Source of the DNA: Aralia elata
Taxonomy: Eukaryota; Streptophyta; Magnoliopsida; Apiales; Araliaceae
Direction: 5' to 3'
Length of the DNA stretch: 64,000 nucleotides
Assembly (NCBI GenBank): GCA_034770075.1
Contig: JAVJAP010000023.1
Coordinates: 62,001-126,000 of the forward strand
Shown here: positions 50,790-62,021 of the stretch, one piece after another
How positions within the stretch are numbered: position 1 is the first letter of the stretch
Layout: each line of letters opens with the position of its first letter
Translations under genes and position numbers: made by a program
Notes under the pieces: model-generated
What the model saw: the letters and a program-made list of their open reading frames with translations, nothing else
Database searches by the model: none
Told to the model about the DNA's origin: nothing

Positions 50790-53700
50790 ATAGAATCTGT
50801 AGCAGATGGAATTGGGAGTTCAATTATGATTACCATGCAAATGGCAGAATCTGGATTGGTTGGGACCCCAACATTTGGGATGTTACCATTTTGTTCAAAT
50901 CATCACAAGTTATTCATTATGCTGTCATATCTTCTGCTCTGAATACAAAATTTTTTGTCTCTATTATTTATGCGTTGCATACTCCTGTAGAACGCAGGCT
51001 TCTTTGGAAAGATCTTTATGCTATTGCGGCTTCTATGAATTCTCCATGGGCATTGCTTGGGGACTTCAATGAAATCATTAGCATGGATGAAATTAAAGGT
51101 GGTGTGGTTAATTGGGATCATGGCAATGCAGAATTTAAATCTTGTCTGGAGAATATCTTAGTTGAGGATCTTAGAGCTACTGGTGCCCATCTTACTTAGT
51201 GGGACTCGCACCTTAACAACCCTACATACAAAAAGCTTGATCGTGTCCTTGTTAATAGCTATTGGTTATCCATCCTTGGCTCCTCATCTGCTCACTTTGG
51301 CCTGATGGAGTTTTCTGACCACTGCCCTGCTATTCTCCGCACTGGGCTTACCCTTCCTAAGATCCCAAAGCCTTTTCAATTTTTTAACTTCATGCTTAAT
51401 TTGGATGGATTTAAAGATATTCTCTCTAATGCTTGGCATTGTCATATTCTCGGAAATCCTCTTTTTGTGCTTGTTGAAAAGCTTAAACGGGCAAAAAAGC
51501 GATTTGTATCTTAAATAAGACTGTGGGTAATCTTTCAAACAATGTTATTAATGCCAGAAAGCTGCTGCAAAGTGTTCAAACTGAGTTATCTGATAAGCCT
51601 GGGGATGCGCAGTTAATCCGGCTTCAAAAGGAATATTCTACGAAACTTTGGGATGCTATGGTCTTGGAGGAAGCCATCCTAAAGCAGAAATCCAGAGTGC
51701 TTTGGCTTAAAGAAGGGGACTCAAACTCTGGCTATTTCCATGGTATGATGAAAAGCAGGTGGAATAGGGACAAAATCCTGTCTGTTGAGGATGAAAATGG
51801 CCTAATGGTGCAGGGTCACGATAAAGTCCAGCAGGTTGCTGTTGATTATTTTTCCAAGGTTCTGGGCTCCCCCCTTCTTCTGCCTATTGGGGGCTGAATG
51901 ATATGGGACATATTTTCTCTCGGACTCCTTCTACTGAACAAGCTCTTCTTCTGGACAAAGATGTCTCTGTTGAGGAAATTCTTGCTTCCTTAAAATCTAT
52001 GCAGAAGAATAAAAGTCCGGGCCCCGATGGTTTTAATGTAAATTTTTTCACCCACAACTGGGATATTGTAGGTAAGGACTTCCTTACGGCTATAAAATCT
52101 TTTTTTTTCCAATGGCTGCCTCCTGAAAAGTACAAATGCTACGGCTATTGCTCTTATTCCGAAGGTGCCTAACCCTTCTAACATAGGGGATTTCCGTCCT
52201 ATATCTTGTTGTAACACTACCTATAAATGCATATCTAAAATCATTGCTAGCAGGTTAAAGGGCACCTTGCCCTATCTCATCTCTCCTACTCAAGCCGCCT
52301 TTGTTCCTGGAAGAAGGATTGGGGACAATATTTTGATTGCCCAAGAGCTTATGAGAAACTACCATAGACATGCGGGCCCACCTAGGTGTACTCTAAAGAT
52401 TGACTTGCAAAAAGCTTTTGACTCAGTTCGGTGGGATTTCCTTTTTGATGTTCTTCACCATCTCAGGTTCCCTCCAAAGTTTATTAATTTGATTAGAGTC
52501 TGTATTTCTACCCCCAAATTCTCGGTAAAGATCAATGGAGCCTTATGCGGCTTTTTTCCTAGGGCAAAGGATCTGCGTCAAGGAGATCCACTTTCTCCTT
52601 ATCTTTTTGTCATTATCATGGACTCTCTCTCTCTCTGAGTATTGATGACCAGATAAAGGTTCTTCCTTTTAAATTTCACTGGAGGACTGCTCAGACCGGG
52701 ATTTCTAATCTTTGTTTCGCTGATGATCTAATGCTGTTTTGTCATGGGGATCGGATCTTGGTGACCACCTTATCATCTTTCTTGTCCACTTTCTCCAATC
52801 TTTCGGGTCTTTATCCCAATGTGGCCAAAAGCCAGTGCTTTCTTGCTAATGTTAAACCTGAGGAGGCTACTGCTATTATGGATACGCTTCAGTTTGAGAG
52901 GGGGTTTACTCCCACCAAATTCCTTGGTGTTCCTCTCATCTCTTCTAAATTATCTGCGGTGGACTGTAAGCCCCTCCTGGATAGGATCACTACGAGAATC
53001 ACTTCCGGGACTAATAAGCTCCTTTCTTTCTCTGGTAGGCTTCAACTGATCCGTTCGGTCCTTTTTGCCATCCAAGCATATTGGTCTTCCTATTTTATTC
53101 TGCCATCCTCCGTCATTAAATACATCAAATCTATCCTCTCTAGATCTTTTTGGAAAGAGTCTTCCCTGCAGCACCATGGTGTTAAGGTGGCTTGGAATAA
53201 AGTTGCGCTTCCTTTTTCTGAAGGGGGCCTAAATTTGAAGCAGCTTGATGATTGGAACAATGCTTGGACTCTCTTACATTTATGGAATGTTATTAGCTTG
53301 CATAGTTCATCCTTGTGGGCAAAATGGATTCAAGACACTGTCATTAAGGATAGACATTTCTGGTGCATTCCTATCCCCTCTGACTGTTCTTGGATATGGA
53401 GGAAGGTGCTAAAGATGCGCAGCACTGCTATAAATTTCATAAATTACAAGTTAGGGAATGGCTCCCGGGTTAGCCTATGGTTTAATCCTTGGTCTCACAA
53501 TAAGCCCCTTGCGCTCTCTGCCAACTCTTTTATTATCACGAACTCTGGCTTGGGCCCGAATGCTATGGTTGCGGATATTCTGGATGATCATGGTTGGCAT
53601 CTTCCATCTTCTAACCATACGCAGATTATGGATTTTCGGGCAAATTTTGATTACTCTAGAACTTTTGATATTGAAAAGCCTGACCAGCTCCTTTGGGAGA

Positions 53701-54265
53701 TATCCCCTCTAGCTTCTGCTGCTATTATTTGGAGCTCTATTAGGAGACGAGGTACTGAGGTGGAGTGGTGGAAAACTGTTTGGCACAAAAACCATTTTCC
53801 TCGTTTCTCCTTTAATTTATGGCTTGCTTTCCATAATGGTTTTCGGACGAAAGATGTTCTACTGAGGTACGGGATTGATATTGCAGCTGGTTGCCTTCTT
53901 TGTTCGTCTCAAAATGAGAGTTTTCGCCATCTTTTTTTTGGTTGTCATTTCTCTTTCCATGTCCTCTTTTATGTTATGAGGTTCAGGGTTTCCTTAGAGA
54001 CTGGTCCTCCATTACAAACTATGTTATTCACCTAAATTGCTCATCTACTAAACACTCTCTTTTGTCCTTAAGTCTTGCCGCCTTGGTAAACTCTATTTGG
54101 CGAGAAAGGAATGCTCGAATGCATGGCGAACGTGCAAAGCCAGCTACCTGCCTTGGTCGCGAGATTGTCCATATGGTTAAATGTCGGCTACACAGTTCAA
54201 ACAAGTTTCGGAAGTTTGCAACTTCCTCTGGTTATGCCCATATGCTTATTGATAATCTTGGTTAG
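50790..54265 (+). pseudogene. LINE ORF2: endonuclease (partial), reverse transcriptase, zinc-binding domain
   Basis: A decayed ORF2 of a plant L1-like element. Endonuclease: 'GRIWIGWDPNIWDVT', the catalytic 'LLGDFNEI', a TAG at 51197-51199 (probably in place of Trp), and the 'SDHCP' motif at about 51315. RT: 'NKSPGPDGFNVNFF' (51903 on), 'FRPISCCNTTYKCISKI', 'QAAFVPGRRIGDNILIAQEL', 'LKIDLQKAFDSVRWDFL', 'RQGDPLSPYLFVI', and the active site FADD near 52720. The C-terminus has the zf-RVT-like 'SFNLWLAFHNGFRTKDVL' and 'CLLCSSQNESFRHLFFGC'. At least five frameshifts separate the pieces, so no functional enzyme is made. Confidence 0.92.
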
Positions 54266-55290
54266 TTTATGGGGCCCGCTGCTTGTCTGTTGCCGTTGAT
54301 TTTGCTGTGGGGGTTGCTTTTTGGTGATGTCTTGTTGCTGTCTTATATGTGCTGATATGCTCCTACTGCTGCTGATTGTGCTGGTGTTGTTTTGGCCTTG
54401 TTGTCGCTGCTGTTATTTCCCTGATCTTGGGCTATTATGCTCCTGCTGCTGCTATTTTGCTTCATTGTGCCAGCCTTTGTGCAGCCTCTGTGTTGTGTTG
54501 CTGGGTTTTGTTTTTGATTGGGCTGCTTGACTGGTTTTCTCACTGTTGTTATCCTGCTTGGTTTCCCTGATGTCTGGGCTGATCGATGTTGGCTTTTGCT
54601 TGGCTGGTTTTAATGCTGCCGCTGGGGTTTTGGTTCTTTCTGCTGCTTTTGCTGGATTACCCCGCGTGGCTTTTTCCCTCTTGTGCTATTGCTGGTTCTG
54701 CTGATTCTCCTGGGGCCAGTTGTCTCACGCGGGTTGTCCATTTCGGCTGCACAGTGATGGATTTTTGGTAGGGGGCCCACCTAGTGGGCTTTTTCCCTCT
54801 TGTGCTATATTTTGATATTTTGATAATTTGATCTTGCTGCTTCTCGTGGGCCAAGCTTCCTCTCGTGAGTTGTCCGTTGGCTGCTCAAGAATGGGATTCT
54901 TTGCTCAATGTTGCCCCGCATTTTGTGTACAGTGTGGGTCCAACGGCTGATTTTGGGTGGTATTAATTGTTGTAAAGGGCTTCTTGTTTAATTGATGTTT
55001 TTGGTTGGTCTTTATCGCTTAATGTATTTTATTTCTGTTTTTGAATTTTTCCTAGCCCGGGATGTGAGGCATGTTTTGCTAGGATCTTTTTGCTTTTCTA
55101 CTCTAGTTTAGGATAATTTTTTCTTCGTTGCCACCCTCTGCTGAATTGTAATGCTGTATCGGTTTCTTTGGGTTGGCAACTGTTTCTTTTCCTATTTTCT
55201 AGGTGTTTTATCCTCTCGGGAGTGGGGATAATGTCTCGAGCTTCATTGTAATATCTTTTTTTGTTTTTTTTATATGCAAATAAATTTAGC
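54266..55290 (+). other. LINE 3' region, non-coding
   Basis: About 1 kb rich in T and G, with many 'ctgctg' words, after the ORF2 stop. Short hydrophobic open frames (54321-54771) come from this composition and are not membrane proteins. The last 100 bases match the minus-strand LINE tail. Confidence 0.75.
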
Positions 55291-55300
55291 AAAAAAAAAG

Positions 55301-56322
55301 GTCTCGTGTGAGATGTAAGCATCGTTTTGAATGCGATAGTGACGCGATTGCTCCTTTTGATGTTAATCAAAATAGAACAAAGTATCACCAATTTCTTTGA
55401 CAATTTGAAGGAACTAATAAAACAATAAGAAAGTCTCTTAAAATCATGATTTGTGTGAGATGTACACATCGTTTTGAGTGCGATAGTGATGGGATTGCTT
55501 CTTTTGATGCTAATCCAACTAAAACGAAGTAATAGGACTCCTAATCACCTCTTTCTTTGACAATTTGAGAGAATGAATGAAACAATAAGAAGGTCTCCCT
55601 AAATCATGACTTGTGTGAGATGTACACATCGTTTTGAACGCGACAGTAATGGGATTACTCCTTTTGATGCTAATTAAACTAGAACGAAGTAATAGGACTA
55701 ACCTCTTTATTTTACAATTTGAAAGAACTAATGAAACAATAAGAAGGTCTCTCTAAATCATAACTTGTGCGAGATGTACACATCGTTTTGAACGCGATAG
55801 TGATGGGATTGCCCTTTTCGACGCTAATCAAACTAGAACGAATTAATAGGACTGCTAATCACCTCTTTCTTTGACAAGTTGAAGGAACGAATCAAACAAT
55901 AAGAATGTCTCCCTAAATAATGACTTGTGTGAGATGTACACATCATTTCGAACGCGATAGTGATGGTATTACTCCTTTTGATGCTAATCAAACTAGAACG
56001 AAGTAATAGCACTCCTAATCACCTCTTTTTTGATAATTTGAAGGAACTAATTAAACAATAAGAAGGTCTTGCTAAATCAAGTCTCGTGTGAGATGTAAGT
56101 ATCGTTTTGAATGCGATAGTGATGCGATTGCTCCTTTTAATGCTAATCAAACTAGAATGAAGTATCACCAATTTCTTTGACAATTTGAAGGAACTAATAA
56201 AACAATAAGAAAGTCTCCTAAAATCATAACTTGTGTGAGATGTACACATCGTTTTGAACGCGATATTGATGGGATTGCTACTTTTGATGCTAATCAAACT
56301 AGAACGAAGTAATAGAACTCCT
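55301..56322 (-). repeat. satellite array, minus orientation
   Basis: The last part of the satellite array, resuming in the monomer split by the LINE ('gtctcgtgtgagatgtaag') and ending at 'aatagaactcct' where the Gypsy LTR begins. Confidence 0.95.
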
Positions 56323-56420
56323 TGTAATGCCCGAGATCAATATACATCGTAGTGTATTTAATGAATTGAATTCTATGCGAATCTTTTGCGTGTTTAAATA
56401 ATTATATGTGTATATGTTAT

Positions 56421-56460
56421 GTATATATATATATATATATGCATATATATATATATATAT
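56421..56460. repeat. (AT)n microsatellite
   Basis: Forty bases of almost pure TA/AT, interrupted by one GC, about 100 bases into the Gypsy LTR. Confidence 0.9.
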
Positions 56461-56969
56461 AAATAAATAAGTAATTGGATTATGTGATGAGATGTATTTG
56501 AATAGTTGAGTTAGATTAATATAACTATTTGCTTATTGACTAGGTAGATAATAATTGTATTAAACACAAGAATGAAGCTAGAACTCAAATTATTTTCGGA
56601 GTGGAAATTGGTGAAACGGACAGCGGATTTGAATTCAGAACGTCGATTTTATCAGGAATCGACTATAATATCAAAAATGTGGATTTCGGAGGGCAAAATG
56701 GTCAAATGGCTTATTAAATTGATTAATGGATTAAAATAATCTTTTATTAATTAAAATGCATCAGCTGAATTTGGAGGGACTTATGTAACTAACAAATTGG
56801 GACTAAATGAGGGGTTATACGCTTGATTTATCAGGAAATCAAAAGGAGGGAGTTACACATTGCTTTAGTTCTAAAAACCATTTCAATTCCTAACCCCCAT
56901 TCTCCTTTAATCCTTGCAATTGATGACTGAAGGTGAAGGGACAAGGAAATCAGATGTTACCATCATCTT

Positions 56970-56975
56970 TATATA
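56970..56975 (+). promoter_or_regulatory. possible Gypsy LTR TATA box
   Basis: TATATA in the context 'catctttatatactcttcaccc', about 650 bases from the LTR start. This is comparable to the 560 bases in the solo LTR at 31720. There is no independent support. Confidence 0.35.
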
Positions 56976-57559
56976 CTCTTCACCCAAGATAATTCTTCCA
57001 TTTGTTAACATTTCACCCAAGAAAGAAGAAGATTGTGAGAAAATTGAGAGCAAGAGTGAGAGAGTGTGAGGATTTGAGTTGTTCTGGAGTTGCAGAGAAT
57101 CAAGTGATCGAATCAGAAGGATTAAGAGGACTAAGTCAATAAAGAATTTCATCCAAGAGGTAATTCTTAAACCCATTTTATTTTCTTAGGAAAAATAGTG
57201 AGAAATGTATGAATAAGCATGCTATATGATTTGTTTGGGTTGTATTGTCATGTTGTTGATAACTGATGATGGTAGATTATTAAAGCATGTAATTCTAAGT
57301 CTAATCATGTCTTATTTGCTCTGAATTCAGTCAAGAGGTGCTAATCCTGTTGGTTAATTTGCTAAAACGAGTTTAATTTGTAAGAAAGTCGAGTTTAGAG
57401 GCTCTAAATTTGCTAATGAAATTGTTGGGGTCATTAAGATAGTCTAGTACTCAAATTATGTTGCTTTGGGTAAGTTTGCAATGTCTGGGTGTGTTCAAAT
57501 TGGGATTGCATGGGTTGCTAAAAGTTTGGTTTGCAGCAGACTTCAGTACCTGTGTCTGA

Positions 57560-57620
57560 GTACCAGCGCGGCCGCGCTGGTACCAAGGTCAAATAGGGCG
57601 CGGCCGCGCACCCGTGTCAG
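57560..57620. other. GC-rich palindromes in Gypsy LTR
   Basis: A perfect 24-base palindrome at 57560-57583 (core 'ccagcgcggccgcgctgg') is followed by 'gggcgcggccgcgca' at 57597-57611. A similar pair is at 57942-57990. The surroundings are AT-rich. Confidence 0.8.
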
Positions 57621-59415
57621 ACCTGGAAATTTCCTTTTAATTGCTTAGCTTCTCTAACTCAACTAATCTTGTGTAATGGACATGAATAAACCTTGAATGT
57701 GTTTTAAGATGTATTACCAGCATGTTATCACAAAATTTAACCGTGAGCCATGATTTGGAAATTTTTAAGAAAAATTATCTTGAATTTAAGTAGTGATTTG
57801 TTAAATGTCGAATGCATGGATTTAGATTAGTTTAAGCCTTCATATCAGTATGTATAATTGCTAATTGTGGTGTGCCAAGACCCTAGTATGCTAGAATGTG
57901 AACCGAGCATTGAAAAGCTCAGTTCTGAGCCTGGAAGGGAGTAGCGCGGCCGCGCCACACCTAACCATAAAGGCAGCGCGGCCGCGCCGTGTTGCAGAGA
58001 GACCAAGATGTTTTGTTTGTGATGTAGAGCATGATACAAGTGTGTTACCTTCTTATAAGCTTTATTAAATGACAAGTGGTATGTTGGTATCGTCTAAGTA
58101 CGTTACGAATATGTTGAATCAAGGTTTAAACAGATTTTTTTTGCAAATGGAACCTTTGAAATTAATACAAAAACAACTACTTTTGATATATAATGAATTG
58201 TTTGCATGGTATATATGGTTTAATGAATGTTGGTAAAACACATCCTTTATCATGAAGCAGTTGAATTAGTTAAGTATTGAATGAGTAGAGTATGAAAACC
58301 GGTTATTGTGAATGACTGACTAATGAATATTTGTATATGAATGAATATAGGATACTTGCAGTAAAGTTAAACGCTAATCGTAAACTACGCGAAAGGCAAG
58401 TATCTTAACCTTTATCCACTTTATTGCAGCGATCGTAAGTACGTAACTTGCGCTACCTATTATTGTGTGCAAGTTCCTTATAATGCAAGCTATATTTCAT
58501 ACAAACTTACAAATTGTGCAAGCTATATTGATGACAACTCCATTGAAATTTCAGTTTTTTATAAATTCTTAAATATTTGTGTACTGCTTTTGAGAATGCG
58601 TTCTAGTCACTTGTTTCGGCTAGATACTATTGATGCATAACGATAATTTATTGAATGATTCAATTTCATTGTAGCTACTTAAGGTTTACCAATCCAAATT
58701 GTTTTGGTGCGGTTCTGCATGAATACTAAGATGAACAACCCGAATAACGGGGTAAAACTGATGCCGGGCATATAGTCCCATTTACACTAACGCGTCTAAA
58801 TTTCATACTTGTGCACAATGTAGGGTACGAAAGGTTGATCACCTGGAGTACTTGCGGAGAAGGTTTTACAATCTATCTGATTGATATAAACTTCTGATGG
58901 TTTTTGATGAAATAAAATTATGTTCTGGGTATTTAACACCCCTTAGTATGCTATTGTAATCTAAACCTCTTATCTTGAATGTTCATACTTATCTCTTGTT
59001 GACTCTTTACATTATTGAGCATCTACAAATCAGTTATCTTTATTCGTGATGAATTTGTCGAGTTACCCGTTATACTTGCTGGGCAATTTATGCTCATTCT
59101 TATTTAACTTTCTTAGTTAAGGGTGAGAAGGTTGAGGGCTCGGGCAAGGACAAGGGAAAGACCAAGATGAAGTGATGAAAGTTATTTCTTGTATAAGTTT
59201 TTTTTTTTCCGCATTGATGTAACATAGCGAGGAACGCTAAGTTTAAGGTTTTGTAACCTGGGATTATGGATAGATTTATATTGAGGTTTATTACCGATTA
59301 TTTCTATATCTTTGGTTTTTATTTAGAAAGTTTAATTAGCTAGATGTTATGTTTGTTGTTTCGTGAGCACCGAATCCTGTGTTTGATGTTACACGGATTT
59401 GGGGGTGTCACAAGT

Positions 59416-59427
59416 TGGTATCAGAGC
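59416..59427 (+). promoter_or_regulatory. Gypsy primer-binding site
   Basis: 'tggtatcagagc' starts three bases after the LTR end. It is the standard complement of the initiator methionine tRNA 3' end. Confidence 0.9.
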
Positions 59428-59581
59428 TGTATGTTATAAACCTCAGGTGGGAGAACTTTAGATTAGTGGAGATAGAAAGAGATGAACTCACATAGAGTTT
59501 AAAGTGTTGAGTCTGGTTACTTTTACTAAAAAAAATGTTTATTTTTAATACACTAATTTAGTTGTTTGTTTTGATCGTAGG

Positions 59582-60289
59582 ATGTCAGGAGAAGAGGAGG
59601 TTAGAGATATCCATGTGGTTAGTGAGCAGTTAGTAACAGCTGTACCTCCGCCCATAGTTGAGGCAGCAGCTGATTCAGACCCAGATGAGGACCCTGAGGA
59701 AGATTCTGAGGAGGATCCCGAGGAGGACTCTGAGGAAGCGCCGGAGGATAGGCTGCTAGATGAGTTGATGGATAGGAACACGGAGTTGGACGATCGAGTC
59801 CATGAGTTGGAGGAATGGTATCAGGAACAGAAGGGGGCAGTGGTACTGCTCATGGCATTGGTGCATCATTTGATTGTTAGGAACGCAGATCTGGCTGACA
59901 AGCTACATGCGTCAGACCAGAAGGCAGGTAGGTTGAGGGTAGAAAAGGAGGTCGTCCGGTCCCACTTGGGAAACACGATAAACGGATTGGAGGCGAGAGT
60001 TCAGGGTCTTCAAACAGATAAACAGTTGATTACCACTTACTGGAGGGATGAGATGAAAGGTCGTGTAAAGGCTCAGAACTAGAGGGATGAGTTAGAGCAT
60101 GAAGTAAGGAATAAGAAGGTTAGGATGGACAGGATGCAATACGCATTTAGTTCAGCGCATGGCAGGTTCCATCATAGGGTGTATCATTTTCCGCGTGAGG
60201 AGCACCGGTCTAGACACGCTATAAGTCGAGGGCTAGTTCTGGATATGGCAGATGAGGAATATGAAGATGCTTTCAGGAGGGGTCTTTGA
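59582..60289 (+). pseudogene. extra ORF upstream of gag, acidic and coiled-coil
   Basis: A 236-codon frame between the primer site and gag, open from ATG 59582 to TGA 60287-60289 except for one TAG at 60080-60082. The product starts 'MSGEEEVRDIHVVSEQLVTA', has an acidic repeat of the form DPEEDSEE, then a long heptad-like charged stretch ('LLDELMDRNTELDDRVHELE', 'RVEKEVVRSHLGNTINGLEA') likely to form a coiled coil. After the TAG it continues with a basic part and an acidic end. I do not recognise the family. Extra ORFs upstream of gag are known in some plant Gypsy lineages (Ogre/Tat), but the pol here looks like a chromovirus. Confidence 0.65.
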
Positions 60290-60548
60290 GTTTATATTGC
60301 TATGAACTTTTTATTAGTATTGTATTGAACACTTATCTATTGATGTAAATATTTAAATTTCGGTTCTAAGTTAAGAGGTGTAAATGGCATTTTGCCATGA
60401 GATGTTAAGTACCTTGGTTTCATGGTTTTTCATATTAATAAAATGTGTTTATTGATATGTGTGATGTGATGATTAAACTTTTATATAAGCTTTAAATGTT
60501 ATAAGATTAAGTTGTGGGATGATAACATGTAAATTTTATTCATCTGAA
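60290..60548 (+). other. spacer between extra ORF and gag
   Basis: About 260 AT-rich bases with no supported frame. The open frame through gag could begin at ATG 60519, but ATG 60549 gives the more typical basic gag start. Confidence 0.5.
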
Positions 60549-61244
60549 ATGCCAAGGGGAAGACGTCGTCAACAAACACCTGAGGAGTTAGTCAGTAATG
60601 CTGGGGATCAACCGAACCCCATGCAACAATTTGTAGACCTATTAGTTGGGGCATTACAGAATCGGACCCCGAATAATAATAATAACCCTCTGACGGCCCA
60701 AGTGGCAACCTTTAAGGACTTCAAAAGTATTGGACCCCCTGAATTCAAAGGGACCACTGAACCCATCGAAGCCAAGTCATGGATCAAAGAAATCGAGAAG
60801 GCGTTTGCAATCGCCCGAGTAGGAGATGAGCAGAAAACGATCTTCGCCACGTACATGTTGAAAGGTGAAGCTAACTTCTGGTGGGAGGCGAACCAGAACA
60901 GGGCTGGAGAAGGAGTGATAACTTGGGAGAGGTTTAAAGAAGTTTTTTTCGAGAATTATTTTCCTCTGAGTATGCAGAGTCGCATGGAGATGCGATTTTT
61001 GGAGCTGAAGCAAGATGACATGACGGTACCCCAGTACGCCGCAAATTTTAACGAACTGGCGAGATTTGCACCTCATCAGGTCGACACTGAGGTAAGAAAG
61101 ACAAGGAGGTTCGAGCAGGGCCTTAAGCCATGGTTGTATAGCAGACTTTCGGTGTTACAGACGAACAACTTCGCTACTCTTCTGGAGAAGGCCATAATTG
61201 CTGAGGGCAGAAGTGAAGCCCTGATGAAATTCAATAAGGAATAG
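60549..61244 (+). pseudogene. gag: Gypsy gag (capsid part)
   Basis: A Retrotrans_gag-type capsid. It starts 'MPRGRRRQQTPEEL' and contains 'FKSIGPPEFKGTTEPIEAKS', 'WIKEIEKAFAIA', 'MLKGEANFWWEAN', 'ITWERFKEVFFENYFP' and 'MRFLELKQDDMTVPQYAA', then 'FEQGLKPWLYSRL'. An in-frame TAG (61242-61244) ends it early; the frame continues directly into the zinc knuckles, so gag-pol was one polyprotein. I chose ATG 60549 over 60519 because the codons before it look like leader. Confidence 0.92.
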
Positions 61245-62021
61245 AAGAAGAAGATTGAAGGAGGGAATAGAGGGGAAGGTAGTAGCAGTGGTAGCAAAAG
61301 GAAGTGGAACAACATCAACAACAATAACAACAGCAACCCAACAAGTTTTGGGGGTAAATCCGGTGATTCGAAGAAAAGAGCAGAGGCTTGCAAGGAGTGT
61401 GGAAAGAGTCACTCAGGCGCTTGCCTAAAGGGAAAGAATGTATGCTTCAATTGCGGACAGGAGGGGCACATCTCTCCTAACTGCCCCGCACTGAAGAGGA
61501 ATGGATGCTTCAACTGCGGAGCATTAGATCATCAGGCTAGGAATTGCCCAAAGAAGAACTCAAGTGGAGGAAATGGAGGAAGGGGAAATAGCGGTGGAAA
61601 TCTTACAATTTCTGGACCACCAACTCAAAATCGACCAACAGCAAGGATTTTCAACATGACAGTTCAAGATGCGGTCGCATCCAAGGACGTGGTTTCAGGT
61701 ATCATTCCGGTCAATGATATATCTGCATACATATTATTTAATTCGGGTGCTACTTGTTCCTTCGTATCACATGAATTCTCCCAACGATTAAATTTACCTC
61801 AGGAAGAATTAGAACATCCCATGAACATAGAAGTGGCGAATAAGGAAATAATTTCCGTTAGACATATTCATAGGAATTGTCTTGTAGATATAAGGGGGTA
61901 TAAGTTACCTGTGGATCTAATTCCAATTCAACTAGGAGAATTTGATGTAATTCTAGGTATGGACTGGTTATTTAACCATGGGGCAATGATAGATTGCCAG
62001 AAGAAGTGTATAAACCTTTAG
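61245..62021 (+). pseudogene. pol: Gypsy nucleocapsid zinc knuckles and protease
   Basis: In frame with gag after the TAG come a lysine/asparagine-rich linker, a variant knuckle ('CKECGKSHSGAC'), two CX2CX4HX4C knuckles (CFNCGQEGHISPNC and CFNCGALDHQARNC, 61443-61547), and a retropepsin domain. The protease active site reads NSGAT at 61740-61754, where DSGAT is expected: the catalytic Asp is changed to Asn. The flap and end motif 'FDVILGMDWLFNHGAMIDC' is present. The frame meets a TAG at 62019-62021. Confidence 0.9.

Larger units (their letters stand above)
50745..55300 (+). mobile_element. 5'-truncated L1-like LINE
   Basis: A non-LTR retroposon in sense orientation, with ORF2 (partial endonuclease, RT, zinc-binding C-terminus), a 1 kb 3' region and a poly(A) tail of nine A. 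The flanks GTCTCG (50739-50744 and 55301-55306) suggest a short target-site duplication. The 5' end is truncated inside the endonuclease, and the first 45 bases are a piece of SINE, not LINE. ORF1 is absent. It shares its 3' tail with the minus-strand LINE at 26338. Confidence 0.9.
56323..59412 (+). mobile_element. Gypsy 5' LTR
   Basis: A 3090-base LTR from TGTAATGCCC to GGTGTCACA, directly followed by the primer site. It contains an (AT)n run at 56421-56460, a possible TATA at 56970-56975, and GC-rich palindromic islands at 57561-57620 and 57942-57990. The 3' part matches the LTR fragments at 53-554 and 2016-2756. No coding frame is supported; the short open frames at 56907-58075 cross the GC islands. 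Confidence 0.92.

Noticed and set aside
54321..54771. Hydrophobic, cysteine- and leucine-rich frames resembling membrane proteins
   Set aside because: They come from T/G-rich LINE 3' region with many 'ctgctg' words in overlapping frames.
56421..56460. Cruciform or origin-like AT palindrome
   Set aside because: It is a simple (AT)n microsatellite and no further signal supports a special role.
59545..59781. Serine-rich minus-strand frame
   Set aside because: It is the antisense of the acidic GAG/GAC-rich start of the extra Gypsy ORF.
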